NCBI GenBank assembly: GCA_045579045.1
Contig: JAZNLL010000035.1
Coordinates: 1 to 50,934 of the forward strand
DNA from: Avoscillospira sp045579045
Lineage (GTDB): Bacteria; Bacillota; Clostridia; Oscillospirales; Oscillospiraceae
Length of the DNA stretch: 50,934 bases
Direction of reading: 5' to 3'
The notes under the pieces were generated by a model. It was given only the letters and a program-made list of their open reading frames with translations. It ran no database searches and was not told the DNA's origin. Below are positions 26,893 through 34,926 of this stretch, piece after piece (position 1 is the stretch's first letter; each line of letters opens with the position of its first letter). The position numbers were made by a program, and so were the translations under genes.

Positions 26893-27876
26893 TTACTCGA
26901 CGGTAATACCCTTTTCAGCAAAGTACTTGGCGGCACCGGGATGGAAGGGAGCAGTCATACCGGAGGTAGCGTTCTCCAGGCTCAGCTCAGCGCCCTTGGC
27001 ATGAGCGGCGGTAATAGCCTCAGCATTGTCGAAGATGGCAGCGGTCAGAGCATAGACAGCATCTTCGGAAGCGTCGGTGGAGACGATCATGGTAGCCTTA
27101 ACGGTAACGGTGGTCACGTCTTCAGTCTGGCCTTCGTAGGTGCCGGCGGGAATGACATAGGTGGTATAGAAGGGGCACTCAGCCATCAGCGTCTCAGCGA
27201 TTTCGCCGTCGATGGGAACCAGATAAGCGCTGTTGGTGGTGCACAGTTCGGTGATAGCGGGGGTGGGAGCACCGGCAACGATGAATGCAGCATCGATCTT
27301 GCCGTCCTTCAGAGCGTCAGCGGAGTCAGCAAAGGACTGATACTGAGGCTCGATGTCTTCTTCAGTCAGACCGGCAGCGGCCAGAACGTCAACAGCGTTG
27401 AAGTAAACGCCGGAACCGGCAGCACCGATGGAGACCTTCTTGCCGGCCAGATCGGCAACGGACTTGATCTCGGGATCCATGGTGACCAGCTGAACAGACT
27501 CAGCATACAGACCGCCAACAACGCGGAAGGAGTCCAAAGCGCCTTCAGCCTCGAAGGAACGAGTGCCGGCAGCAGCATAAGCCATAACGTCGGACTGGAC
27601 GGTACCCAGCTGATAGTCGCCGGAGTCAATGCCCAGGATGTTGGCCTTGGAACCATCGGTGGAAACGACATTGATGCCCATGCCGGTGGAAGCATTGATC
27701 TGCTGACCGACAACACCGCCGAAAGCGTAGTAGGTGCCGGAAGTACCGCCGGTACCCATGGTCATCTTCACGCTGCTCAGATCGGCAGCCCCTTCTTCGA
27801 CCTCAGCCTTGGGGGCACAGGCCACCATGCTCATGACCATCAGAACGGCCAGAACGATAGCAAACAGTTTTTTCAT
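26893..27876 (-). CDS. TAXI-family TRAP solute-binding lipoprotein
   Basis: The 327-residue precursor has a lipobox, SMVAC (about residue 20), so it is membrane-tethered outside the cell. The mature part opens with MTMGTGGTSGTYYAFGGV, the TAXI family signature, and continues with the typical blocks ADLAGKKVSIGAAGSGV and KDGKIDAAFIVAGAPTPAI. It catches the substrate and hands it to the fused permease. AAGGAGG is 8 bases before the ATG. The ligand cannot be read from sequence; TAXI proteins are reported to bind glutamate-like or 2-oxoglutarate-like acids. Confidence 0.95.
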   Translation of the reverse strand: MKKLFAIVLAVLMVMSMVACAPKAEVEEGAADLSSVKMTMGTGGTSGTYYAFGGVVGQQINASTGMGINVVSTDGSKANILGIDSGDYQLGTVQSDVMAYAAAGTRSFEAEGALDSFRVVGGLYAESVQLVTMDPEIKSVADLAGKKVSIGAAGSGVYFNAVDVLAAAGLTEEDIEPQYQSFADSADALKDGKIDAAFIVAGAPTPAITELCTTNSAYLVPIDGEIAETLMAECPFYTTYVIPAGTYEGQTEDVTTVTVKATMIVSTDASEDAVYALTAAIFDNAEAITAAHAKGAELSLENATSGMTAPFHPGAAKYFAEKGITVE

Positions 27877-27920
27877 TTAATTTTCCTCCTTGTAGTTTCG
27901 TTCCATACGAATCTTGTTTC

Positions 27921-27949
27921 ATTATACTAAAGCCGCGAAGCAAATGCAA
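27921..27949 (-). promoter_or_regulatory. Promoter of the TRAP-TAXI operon
   Basis: Minus strand: TTGCAT (27949-27944), 17 bases, TATAAT (27926-27921), a near-consensus match. The AT-rich bases 27950-28060 upstream hold no gene. Confidence 0.78.
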
Positions 27950-28064
27950 GAGGAAGAACGAAAAAAATGCAAATTTTTCAAGAAATATATGCATTTTCAT
28001 GGCAGAAACCCTGCAAAATCGTAGGACATATAAGTATTTTTGCAAGTTTTGGCAAAAATCTTGC

Positions 28065-28103
28065 AAAAGGACGAGACAACGGATGTTGACTCGTCCTTTT
28101 TAT
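28065..28103 (-). terminator. Terminator after the TPR/Sel1-like gene
   Basis: Stem AAAAGGACGAG / CTCGTCCTTTT with inner pairs CAAC/GTTG, flanked by A and T runs, immediately after the stop of the 28106 gene. Confidence 0.85.
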
Positions 28104-28105
28104 GA

Positions 28106-28876
28106 TTATTCGATATATTTATATCTGCCCGGGAATTTCTTTCGGTAGTGGGCTATTTCGGCATCGAGCATGCTCTGCAGATCCTCGTCGCGAACAACAC
28201 TTCTCGTCGCGTCAAGTATGTGATACGCTTCTTTCACTCCGGGTTTTTCGCCTTCCGGATAAAAGCCCTTTCTTCGTATCTTCGCATAGTGCAGAGCACT
28301 CATGGCATAGATTCGCTCTTCCGCAGCATCGATGGCTGTCGCTTTTGATCCCACCTTACTGATTTCAGAAAGACACTCGCAGGCGGCGAACAGGTCTTCT
28401 TCCACCGCATTTTTATCTTTCCTGTAGTGCTCCAACAGACACAAGCCCATCAGCAAGCCGCATCGATAGGAGGTCTCTCGCTTGAGCAGCAAGACAGCGT
28501 TTCTGTATTCCCCTTCCTTGTACAGCCAGTTCGCACGTACGAACACGGCATCCTCACAAACAACCTTCAACTGCTTTCTGTGAAGTTTATCCGCTCCGGC
28601 TGCATCATTCAAAAAGAGCGTATAAGCCCGCTGTGACCAGAAATAATACTCCCGTGTCTTTTCATCCAGCGTCTGCTCCGCAGAATCCAGAAGTCTGATC
28701 TGTTTTCGCAGACATAAAGCCATCCAGTACGCACCGCAGACGTGATTTGTCTCGGCAGCCAAATTGGCCCATACGATTGCCTCTTCCGTACTTCCGGAAT
28801 AATAATATTCCACCAATTTCATTGCAGCGGCTGCAGAACCCTTTTCAGCTTCCTTTTTTAACCGATTCAGATCCAT
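28106..28876 (-). CDS. Unknown soluble helical-repeat (Sel1/TPR-like) protein
   Basis: The product is 256 residues from ATG 28876, which has GGGGGG 8 bases before; a longer frame from 28948 would place a hydrophobic stretch in front and runs through a promoter and terminator. It is alpha-helical with repeat-like segments such as GSAAAAMKLVEYYYSG and EEAIVWANLAAETNH, resembling Sel1 or TPR units, but no catalytic motif was seen. It contains several Cys and many aromatic residues. It has a TATAAT box about 35-45 bases upstream and is probably monocistronic. A partner-binding scaffold is possible. Confidence 0.7.
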   Translation of the reverse strand: MDLNRLKKEAEKGSAAAAMKLVEYYYSGSTEEAIVWANLAAETNHVCGAYWMALCLRKQIRLLDSAEQTLDEKTREYYFWSQRAYTLFLNDAAGADKLHRKQLKVVCEDAVFVRANWLYKEGEYRNAVLLLKRETSYRCGLLMGLCLLEHYRKDKNAVEEDLFAACECLSEISKVGSKATAIDAAEERIYAMSALHYAKIRRKGFYPEGEKPGVKEAYHILDATRSVVRDEDLQSMLDAEIAHYRKKFPGRYKYIE

Positions 28877-28933
28877 ATTATTTTCCCCCCGGGACATTTG
28901 ATACCAAATCATTATAAAACGGGCAAATATTAT

Positions 28934-28978
28934 AAAAGAAGCTGCCACTCTTGCCGAAGCAAAGGGGCAGCTTCTTTT
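28934..28978. terminator. Terminator after yebC
   Basis: Thirteen-pair stem AAAAGAAGCTGCC / GGCAGCTTCTTTT with a 19-base loop. It overlaps the AT-rich promoter region of the downstream gene. Confidence 0.88.
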
Positions 28979-28986
28979 GTATACGG

Positions 28987-29721
28987 TTAATCCTGATCCC
29001 AGTTGTGCCAGATGTTCTGGACATCGTCGTCATCTTCCATGATATCGATCATCTTTTCCATGTTCTTGATATCATCGGGATTGTCCAGCTTCTGATAGTT
29101 CTGGGGAACCATCTCGATCTGGGCAGAGACGAACTTGTAGTTCTTGGCTTCCAGAGCCTTGGTCACTTCGTTGAAATCATCGGGATCGGTGTAGATGGTG
29201 AAGACGGTCTCTTCTGCCTCGAAGTCAGAAGCACCGGCTTCCAGAGCATCTTCCATGACCACATCTTCTTCGTAGTCCTCGTCCTCGTTGTCGATGACCA
29301 GAACACCCTTGCGGTCAAAGCTCCATGCAACGCAGCCGGATGCGCCCAGACCCTTGCCGTACTTATCGAAGTAGTGGCGCATGTTGGAAGCGGTACGGTT
29401 GCGGGAGTCGGTCATGGTTTCTACGATAACGGCAACGCCGCTGGGGCCGTAGCCTTCATAGGTGATGGATTCGTAGTTATCGCCGCTGCCTGCACCGGAG
29501 GCCTTCTCCAAGGTACGCTTGATGTTATCGTTGGGCATGTTGGCTGCCTTGGCCTTGACAATGACGGTGGCCAGGCGGGAGTTATTGTTGGGGTCGGCAG
29601 AGCCGCCTTCCTTGACCGCAACAATCATTTCCTTTGCGATCTTGGTAAAGATGGCAGAACGCTTGGCGTCCTGTGCACCCTTGGTTTTCTGAATATTATG
29701 CCATTTGGAATGTCCGGACAT
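28987..29721 (-). CDS. yebC: YebC/TACO1 family protein
   Basis: The 244-residue protein begins MSGHSKWHNIQ, the near-invariant YebC start, followed by KGAQDAKRSAIFTKIAKEM, NMPNDNIKRTLEKA and YEGYGPSGVAVIVE. The family has long been described as a DNA-binding regulator, and members also relieve ribosome stalling. The C-terminus is very acidic (MEDDDDV). It has an extended -10 promoter overlapping the end of the upstream Nif3-like gene and its own terminator, so it is expressed on its own. Confidence 0.97.
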   Translation of the reverse strand: MSGHSKWHNIQKTKGAQDAKRSAIFTKIAKEMIVAVKEGGSADPNNNSRLATVIVKAKAANMPNDNIKRTLEKASGAGSGDNYESITYEGYGPSGVAVIVETMTDSRNRTASNMRHYFDKYGKGLGASGCVAWSFDRKGVLVIDNEDEDYEEDVVMEDALEAGASDFEAEETVFTIYTDPDDFNEVTKALEAKNYKFVSAQIEMVPQNYQKLDNPDDIKNMEKMIDIMEDDDDVQNIWHNWDQD

Positions 29722-29757
29722 ATATCTTCTTCCCTTCTCGGTGAAAATTCTTGCTAT

Positions 29758-29786
29758 ATTTTAGCATATGAGGTGCGGCAATTCAA
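29758..29786 (-). promoter_or_regulatory. Promoter of yebC
   Basis: Minus strand: TTGAAT (29786-29781), 17 bases, TGC-TAAAAT (-10 at 29763-29758). The -35 box overlaps the stop codon of the Nif3-like gene. Confidence 0.65.
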
Positions 29787-30571
29787 TAGAATTTCATGCA
29801 ATCAGTGTATTTTTTCGCCATTTCCACAGAAATCTCCGGGAACTGAGCCTGTAATTTGGCAGCCAGAGGCACCATGACCGGGTTTTCCGTATAGAAATGA
29901 CCGGCATCGATCAGGTTCAGACCCAGATCATAGGCATCCCGGAATTGGTTGTACTTCACATCCGCTGTGACCAGCGTATCACAGCCGGCAGCCAGGGCCG
30001 CACAGTATTCATCGCCGCAGGAACCGCCGCCGACAGCCACCTTGCAGACAGGCTTTCCCCCATCCACATACCGTAGGACAGGGGTACCCAGTTCTTCCTT
30101 TACATGGGCAAGAAAGTTTTTCAGAGGCATTTGAGGCAGTACACCTTTGCGGAGCAGACCGTAGGGGCTGCCATCCTCACTCTGCCCACGGGGCTCAATG
30201 ACTTCAACATCTTGCAGACCAAGGGTCTGTGCCAGCACATCGTTGACACCACCGGGGGCGCAGTCCAGATTTGTATGGGCATTGACGGCGGCAATGCCGT
30301 TGGCTGCCAGAAACAGGATGCATCTGCCCACGGGGTCATCGTTAGTAATGGACATAGCAGGACGGAAAATCAGAGGATGATGGGTCAAAATCATATCCGC
30401 ACCCACCTCTTTGGCCTCCTTGCATACATCCATAAAAGGGTCAAGAGCCACAAGAATTTTATGGACTTCCTGTTCCCTGTCACCGCACAAAAGGCCCACG
30501 TTGTCCCAGTCGTATTTCATATTGGCAGGGGCAAGGGTTTGCAAATAGTCAAGGATTTTTTGCAGCTTCAT
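29783..30571 (-). CDS. Nif3-like dinuclear metal-centre protein
   Basis: About 262 residues. Metal ligands are visible in MILTHHPLIF (two His), NAHTNLD and the C-terminal DAGHFYTENPV, the pattern of Nif3/YbgI/YqfO. Also present: KYDWDNVGLLCGD near the N-terminus. Function is not settled in any species; some members are labelled GTP cyclohydrolase 1 type 2. ATG 30571 (GAGG 7 bases upstream) is preferred over ATG 30577. It overlaps the end of trmK by 23 bases, and the trmK-nif3 pair is widely conserved in Firmicutes, so a link to tRNA biology is likely. Confidence 0.92.
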   Translation of the reverse strand: MKLQKILDYLQTLAPANMKYDWDNVGLLCGDREQEVHKILVALDPFMDVCKEAKEVGADMILTHHPLIFRPAMSITNDDPVGRCILFLAANGIAAVNAHTNLDCAPGGVNDVLAQTLGLQDVEVIEPRGQSEDGSPYGLLRKGVLPQMPLKNFLAHVKEELGTPVLRYVDGGKPVCKVAVGGGSCGDEYCAALAAGCDTLVTADVKYNQFRDAYDLGLNLIDAGHFYTENPVMVPLAAKLQAQFPEISVEMAKKYTDCMKFY

Positions 30572-31256
30572 ATTCATTCCTCATTTCTTGGACTTCGGTC
30601 AAAGCCTGTCGGTAGTAATCCAGCTTGGGCGGAGCATCTTTGCTTTTTTCCATACCGGTGACGGTTTTCTCCAGAGCCTTGAGCACTCGGTCAAAATAGT
30701 CCGGCAGCAAGTCAGAACCGCAGTTCAGCAGAGGCCTGGACAGGTACTGCTCACCGGGGGTGAGGGGTTTTCCCTCTCCGTATCGCACCACCATGGTAAA
30801 ATACAAGAAACCGCTGTCCTGCACCAGTTCCTCCCGTTCAATGGAAAAGCCGTTTTCTCCCAGATACCGCCGCAGGTCATTGCCGGAGGTCTGGGGCTGC
30901 AAAATCAGAGTGTAGGCAGGGTCCTTGACCCATGGGGCGCAGTCCAGAATATGGGCAATGCAGTCACCGCCCATACCGGCACAGACGATGGTATCCACAG
31001 TATCGGGTACAATGGCAGAAAGACCGTCCGCTACAGAAAAGGTCATACTCTCCGCCGTACCGAACAGGGCTGCGTTTTCTTTTGCTTTTTCCAGCGGCAG
31101 AGGCCGCAAATCGCAAGCAGCCACAGATTCGGCAATCTCTTCCTTCAGCAAAAAGATGCCCAGATAGCCGTGATCACAGCCAATATCCGCCACTTTTGCG
31201 TCTTTTTTTACGAGTGAAGCGCAGCAAAGCAGCCTTTTTGAAATTGGTATTTTCAT
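30549..31256 (-). CDS. trmK: tRNA (adenine22-N1)-methyltransferase
   Basis: The 235-residue SAM-dependent enzyme has VADIGCDHGYLGIFLL (SAM motif I, about 22-37), VCAGMGGDCIAHIL and LILQPQTSGNDLRRYL, the last two being signatures of TrmK (COG2384). It methylates A22 of several tRNAs. The Nif3-like gene overlaps its 3' end, which matches the usual Gram-positive order. GAGG is 7 bases before ATG 31256. The C-terminal helical part ends in a basic-acidic stretch. Confidence 0.94.
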   Translation of the reverse strand: MKIPISKRLLCCASLVKKDAKVADIGCDHGYLGIFLLKEEIAESVAACDLRPLPLEKAKENAALFGTAESMTFSVADGLSAIVPDTVDTIVCAGMGGDCIAHILDCAPWVKDPAYTLILQPQTSGNDLRRYLGENGFSIEREELVQDSGFLYFTMVVRYGEGKPLTPGEQYLSRPLLNCGSDLLPDYFDRVLKALEKTVTGMEKSKDAPPKLDYYRQALTEVQEMRNEYEAAKNP

Positions 31257-31273
31257 AAAATTACCTCAATTTC

Positions 31274-31307
31274 GCAAAAAAAGGAGGCATTTGCCTCCTT
31301 TTTTTGC
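31274..31307 (-). terminator. Terminator after the DUF1858 gene
   Basis: Stem AAAAAAAGGAGGC / GCCTCCTTTTTTT with loop ATTT, flanked by GC pairs on each side. It separates the DUF1858 gene from trmK. Confidence 0.9.
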
Positions 31308-31312
31308 AAATC

Positions 31313-31540
31313 TTACTTCTGTTCTGCAGCCTGTGCTTCGCTGACTTCGATGAAGTAGTTGACCTGCTTCAGGAAGGCATCGCAGTCCACACCGTGAACC
31401 ATGCAGGCTTCTTCCACAGTCTCGCCTCTGGAAGAGGGGCAGCCCAGGCAATGCATGCCGATGGCCATGAACAAAGGTGCGGTCTGAGGAGCGATATCCA
31501 GAACATCGCCGATGATGGTATTCTTTTCAATTCTTGCCAT
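31313..31540 (-). CDS. DUF1858 small redox-type protein
   Basis: The 75-residue protein matches DUF1858, also called the hybrid-cluster-protein-associated redox disulphide domain. It has GDVLDIAPQTAPLFMAIGMHCLGCPSSRGET with the CLGC motif, then EEACMVHGVDCDAFL with two more Cys. AGGAG stands 9 bases before the ATG. It lies 53 bases after the Mrp ATPase gene, so a joint role in Fe-S or redox chemistry is plausible but unproven. A strong terminator follows. Confidence 0.9.
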   Translation of the reverse strand: MARIEKNTIIGDVLDIAPQTAPLFMAIGMHCLGCPSSRGETVEEACMVHGVDCDAFLKQVNYFIEVSEAQAAEQK

Positions 31541-31593
31541 TTTCAGAATCTCCTGTCGTTTTTTCTTCTATTATACCCGAAACGGGTGAAAAA

Positions 31594-32415
31594 TCAAGCC
31601 TTGGAAATGAGGGTGGCAGCTGCTGCCACAGGTTCCAGATCAGCTTCTTCCATCTTGCCTGCATCGAAGAGCTTTGCAGTTTCGGGGTTGATAGGCAGTC
31701 TGGCCAGCACACGAACCTGATGGTTGATGGCGACTGCATCCAGATTACTCTCACCGAAGATCTTATGCTGCTTGCCGCAGTCGGGGCACCGGAAATAGCT
31801 GTAGTTCTCCACAAAGCCGTACATGGGAATGTTCATCATCCGTGCCATTTTCACAGCCTTTTCCACGATCATGGAAACCAGATCCTGAGGAGAGGTGACC
31901 AGAATGACGCCATCGATGGGCAAGCTCTGGAACACTGTCAGCGCCACATCGCCGGTTCCGGGAGGCATATCCACAAACATATAGTCCACATCGCCCCAGC
32001 ACACATCGCTCCAGAACTGCTTGACAGCACCGCCCACAACAGGGCCGCGCCACAGAACGGGATCGGTCTGCTCAGGCAGCAGGAGGTTAATGGACATGAC
32101 CTTGATGCCGGACTTGGTCACAGCAGGGATCATGCCGTCATCGGTGCCGACGATCTGCTCATTGAGACCAAAGGCCTTGGGGATGGAAGGACCGGTGATA
32201 TCTGCATCCAGAACAGCAGTCTTATAGCCCATCTTGGACATGGCAGCTGCCAGCATAGAGGTCACGGTGCTCTTACCGACACCGCCCTTACCGGACATGA
32301 CGGCAATAACTTTTTTTACATTGGATTTTTTATTGGCTTCGGCCAGCAGGCTTTCTGCCTTGCGGTCGGAACAGTTCTCTCCGCAGGAAGAACAATTACC
32401 GGAACAGGAACTCAT
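31594..32415 (-). CDS. mrp: Mrp/NBP35-type Fe-S carrier P-loop ATPase
   Basis: The 273-residue protein has an N-terminal Cys cluster (CSGNCSSCGENC), the deviant Walker A GKGGVGKST (about 43-51), DADITGPSIPK (switch I) and VDMPPGTGD (Walker B). A C-terminal C-P-D-C pair in SYFRCPDCGKQ is the Fe-S bridging site of Mrp/ApbC proteins, which dimerise and carry a 4Fe-4S cluster. AAGGAG is 9 bases before the ATG, and a promoter overlaps the end of the upstream ABC-F gene. It lies upstream of the DUF1858 gene. Confidence 0.95.
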   Translation of the reverse strand: MSSCSGNCSSCGENCSDRKAESLLAEANKKSNVKKVIAVMSGKGGVGKSTVTSMLAAAMSKMGYKTAVLDADITGPSIPKAFGLNEQIVGTDDGMIPAVTKSGIKVMSINLLLPEQTDPVLWRGPVVGGAVKQFWSDVCWGDVDYMFVDMPPGTGDVALTVFQSLPIDGVILVTSPQDLVSMIVEKAVKMARMMNIPMYGFVENYSYFRCPDCGKQHKIFGESNLDAVAINHQVRVLARLPINPETAKLFDAGKMEEADLEPVAAAATLISKA

Positions 32416-32446
32416 GCGAAATTTCTCCTTTTTTCATAGTAATGTT

Positions 32447-32474
32447 ATTTTATCATGCCAGGTTGGAAAGTCAA
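32447..32474 (-). promoter_or_regulatory. Promoter of mrp-DUF1858
   Basis: Minus strand: TTGACT (32474-32469), 16 bases, TAAAAT (32452-32447). The -35 box spans the ABC-F stop codon. Confidence 0.62.
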
Positions 32475-34348
32475 CCTTCCATCTCCATGGAAAGATTTTC
32501 CCACTCTTCCATGAGAGCTTCCAGAACAGTCTCCGCTTCCGTTTTTTCTGCCAGCAGTCGGCTCAGTTCCTGATAGTCGGCAGCTGCCGCCTCGATCAGC
32601 GGATCATAGGAAGCCACCAAAGCCTCCTGCTTCTCCACTTCCCTCTCCACGGCACGGAGTTTCTTTTCCAGCTGCTTATCGTTATTTCTCGGTTTTTCTT
32701 TTTTCTCTTTTTTGACTGCAGCAGGCTGCTGCCGCTGGGCAGCTTCATGTTCTTTGATGGAGCGGTACTTTGCGTAGGGACATTTGAAATCCCGGATGAC
32801 GCCATCTTCCAGTTCCCACACACGGGTGGCAAACCGATCCACAAAATAGCGGTCATGGGACACAAAGAGGAGTGTCCCCTCATATTCTTCCACCGCAGCT
32901 TCGATCCACTCTCTGGAAGCGATATCCAGATGGTTGGTAGGCTCATCCAAAATCAGCAGATTAATTTTTTCGTCCATGAGCATACACAGCCGCAAACGGC
33001 TTTGCTCACCGCCGGAAAGGCTTTTGACCTGCTTGAACACATCCTCCCCCTGGAACAAAAATGCGCCCAACCGATCACGGGCTGTCTGGGGCGTGCAATT
33101 CTTTTCATAGAGCATAGTATCGTAGAGGGTCCGTTCGGGATGATCAAAATGGATGATCTGAGGCAGATAGGCAGATTTTACCGTAGGTCCAAACCGAATC
33201 CTGCCGGTAGTACCTGTCTCCTCCTGCAAAAGAATTTTCAGAAAAGTAGATTTGCCGGTGCCGTTATCACCCAGCAGGGCAATGCGCTCTCCGCCCTTGA
33301 CCTCCAGCTCCACATCAGAAAACAGCACTCTGTCACCGAAGGATTTGGAAAGGTTTTTAATAGAAAACACTTCGTCACCGTGGAAGTTCTTTTCCTCAAA
33401 GCGCAGACGCAGATGCTTTTCTTCTGTGGGGCGTTCGATGTGATCCATGCGGTCGATGCGATGCTGAATGGACATGGCACGGCGATAGAGGGTTCGATTG
33501 TTGATGCCCCAACCCTTCATGCGCTCCACCGTATAGCTTAGCTGCTTGATTTTCGCCTGTTCCTGCTCATACTGCTTCATCTGCAGTTCAAAGCGAGCCT
33601 GCTTTTCCTCCACATAGAAGGAATAGTTGCCGGAATAGAACTCTGCCTTTCCGTCATGAAGTTCCACAATTCTCTGAACAATGCGGTCAAGAAAATAGCG
33701 GTCGTGGGAAATGGTCAGAACTGTACCGCGGAATTTGAGGATATACTCTTCCAGCCACTCCACACTCTTCATATCCAGATGGTTGGTAGGCTCGTCCAGA
33801 AGCAGAATATCTGTCTTTTCCAGCAGCAGGCGCGCCAGATTGACTCTGGTCTTTTCGCCACCGGAAAGTTCGCGGAACAGCTGATTTCGCATGGTCTTCG
33901 GCACATTCAGACCGTTGCAGATCTTCTCCAGATCCACATCCATGTCATAGCCGCCGCCAACCGTATAGCGGTTCATCAGGTTGTCATACTGGCTCATGAC
34001 TTCCGCTGTGGGGCTTTCCGCCATGGCTTTCTCCAAGGCTTCCAGCTTGGCCTTGATACCGGAAAGTTCATTAAAGGCTGTCCGCAGCACCTTTTCCACG
34101 GTAAAATCCACGGGATAGTTGGGAATCTGGGAGATCAAACCCACTTTTTTACCGGGTGCAAAAACAATTTCACCGGTATCGTACCCAATTTCACCGGTCA
34201 ATATCTTAAACAGGGTGGTCTTTCCCGCTCCGTTGCGGCCCATGATACCGACACGTTCCCCGGCCTGTACATCAAAGCTCAGACCGTCGAGAATATTCTG
34301 CTCGGCATCAAAGGATTTGACAAGATCCCTAACGGACAAATCGATCAT
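32471..34348 (-). CDS. ABC-F family ATPase
   Basis: The 625-residue cytosolic protein has two ABC domains and no membrane segments. Domain 1: Walker A GRNGAGKTT, signature LSGGEKTRVNLARLLL, Walker B ILLLDEPTNHLD. Domain 2: GDNGTGKST, LSGGEQSRLRLCMLM, LLILDEPTNHLD. Between them is a charged helical linker (about 245-310), the ABC-F interdomain P-site motif. The C-terminal 90 residues are a coiled coil (EKKLRAVEREVEKQEALV), as in Uup/YdiF. ABC-F proteins act on the ribosome, in translation control or antibiotic protection; which of these applies here is not readable. Its ATG overlaps the upstream stop as ATGA. Confidence 0.95.
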   Translation of the reverse strand: MIDLSVRDLVKSFDAEQNILDGLSFDVQAGERVGIMGRNGAGKTTLFKILTGEIGYDTGEIVFAPGKKVGLISQIPNYPVDFTVEKVLRTAFNELSGIKAKLEALEKAMAESPTAEVMSQYDNLMNRYTVGGGYDMDVDLEKICNGLNVPKTMRNQLFRELSGGEKTRVNLARLLLEKTDILLLDEPTNHLDMKSVEWLEEYILKFRGTVLTISHDRYFLDRIVQRIVELHDGKAEFYSGNYSFYVEEKQARFELQMKQYEQEQAKIKQLSYTVERMKGWGINNRTLYRRAMSIQHRIDRMDHIERPTEEKHLRLRFEEKNFHGDEVFSIKNLSKSFGDRVLFSDVELEVKGGERIALLGDNGTGKSTFLKILLQEETGTTGRIRFGPTVKSAYLPQIIHFDHPERTLYDTMLYEKNCTPQTARDRLGAFLFQGEDVFKQVKSLSGGEQSRLRLCMLMDEKINLLILDEPTNHLDIASREWIEAAVEEYEGTLLFVSHDRYFVDRFATRVWELEDGVIRDFKCPYAKYRSIKEHEAAQRQQPAAVKKEKKEKPRNNDKQLEKKLRAVEREVEKQEALVASYDPLIEAAAADYQELSRLLAEKTEAETVLEALMEEWENLSMEMEG

Positions 34349-34926
34349 AGTACTTCCTCAATAAATCTATCTCTGCCATAAAGAACATTCAGTGCTTCCA
34401 ACATGGCATTGGCACTCATATGTTCCGGGAGATTCAGTTTCTTCAGCAATTTCAACCGCTTTTTGCCACTGTCGGCACTGCCGGTCAGACCCCATTCATA
34501 GAAATCCGCTTTGGTGATAGGTGTCTTTTTCACTGCGGTTTCGCCATCTTCAAAAGTGGCACCGGCTTTCCGAAGGACATCCACCAGAACATCCGGCTTC
34601 ATGCCTTCTACACCCAGTTTCCCCTCTTTGCCGGGAGCGGTTTTCCGCTTTTCCTTGCCGTAAATGTCGGGAATATAGGCATGGAGCACCCCTTCTTTGG
34701 GCAATGCCCCTTTGAGATAATTACGGATCACAAATCCGGCACCGTCAGAGTCTGTGAGAATCACAAGGCCCTGTGTCTCGGCAGTTCTGCGGAGCAGCTC
34801 CAACAGTTCCCCGTTGTTCATAATTCCAAACCCATCGGTGTGGAATACGGCGGTATCTACCACCTGCTTCAAGGTGTTTTTATCGTATTTGCCCTCTACG
34901 ACGATGGCTTCTTTGATCTTAATCAC
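34345..34926 (-). CDS. rnmV: Toprim / DUF4093 protein, RNase M5-like
   Basis: The product is 193 residues from GTG 34926, which has CAGGAGG 6 bases upstream; the longer frame from 35007 lies inside holA and adds an unrelated Trp/Cys-rich leader. The Toprim fold is clear: KEAIVVEGKYDKNTLKQ with the catalytic Glu and LVILTDSDGAGFVIRNYL with the DxD. This is the pattern of RNase M5, which matures 5S rRNA in low-GC Gram-positives, joined to a DUF4093 C-terminal half. It overlaps holA by 8 bases and the ABC-F gene by ATGA. Function by family, moderate certainty. Confidence 0.82.
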   Translation of the reverse strand: MIKIKEAIVVEGKYDKNTLKQVVDTAVFHTDGFGIMNNGELLELLRRTAETQGLVILTDSDGAGFVIRNYLKGALPKEGVLHAYIPDIYGKEKRKTAPGKEGKLGVEGMKPDVLVDVLRKAGATFEDGETAVKKTPITKADFYEWGLTGSADSGKKRLKLLKKLNLPEHMSANAMLEALNVLYGRDRFIEEVL

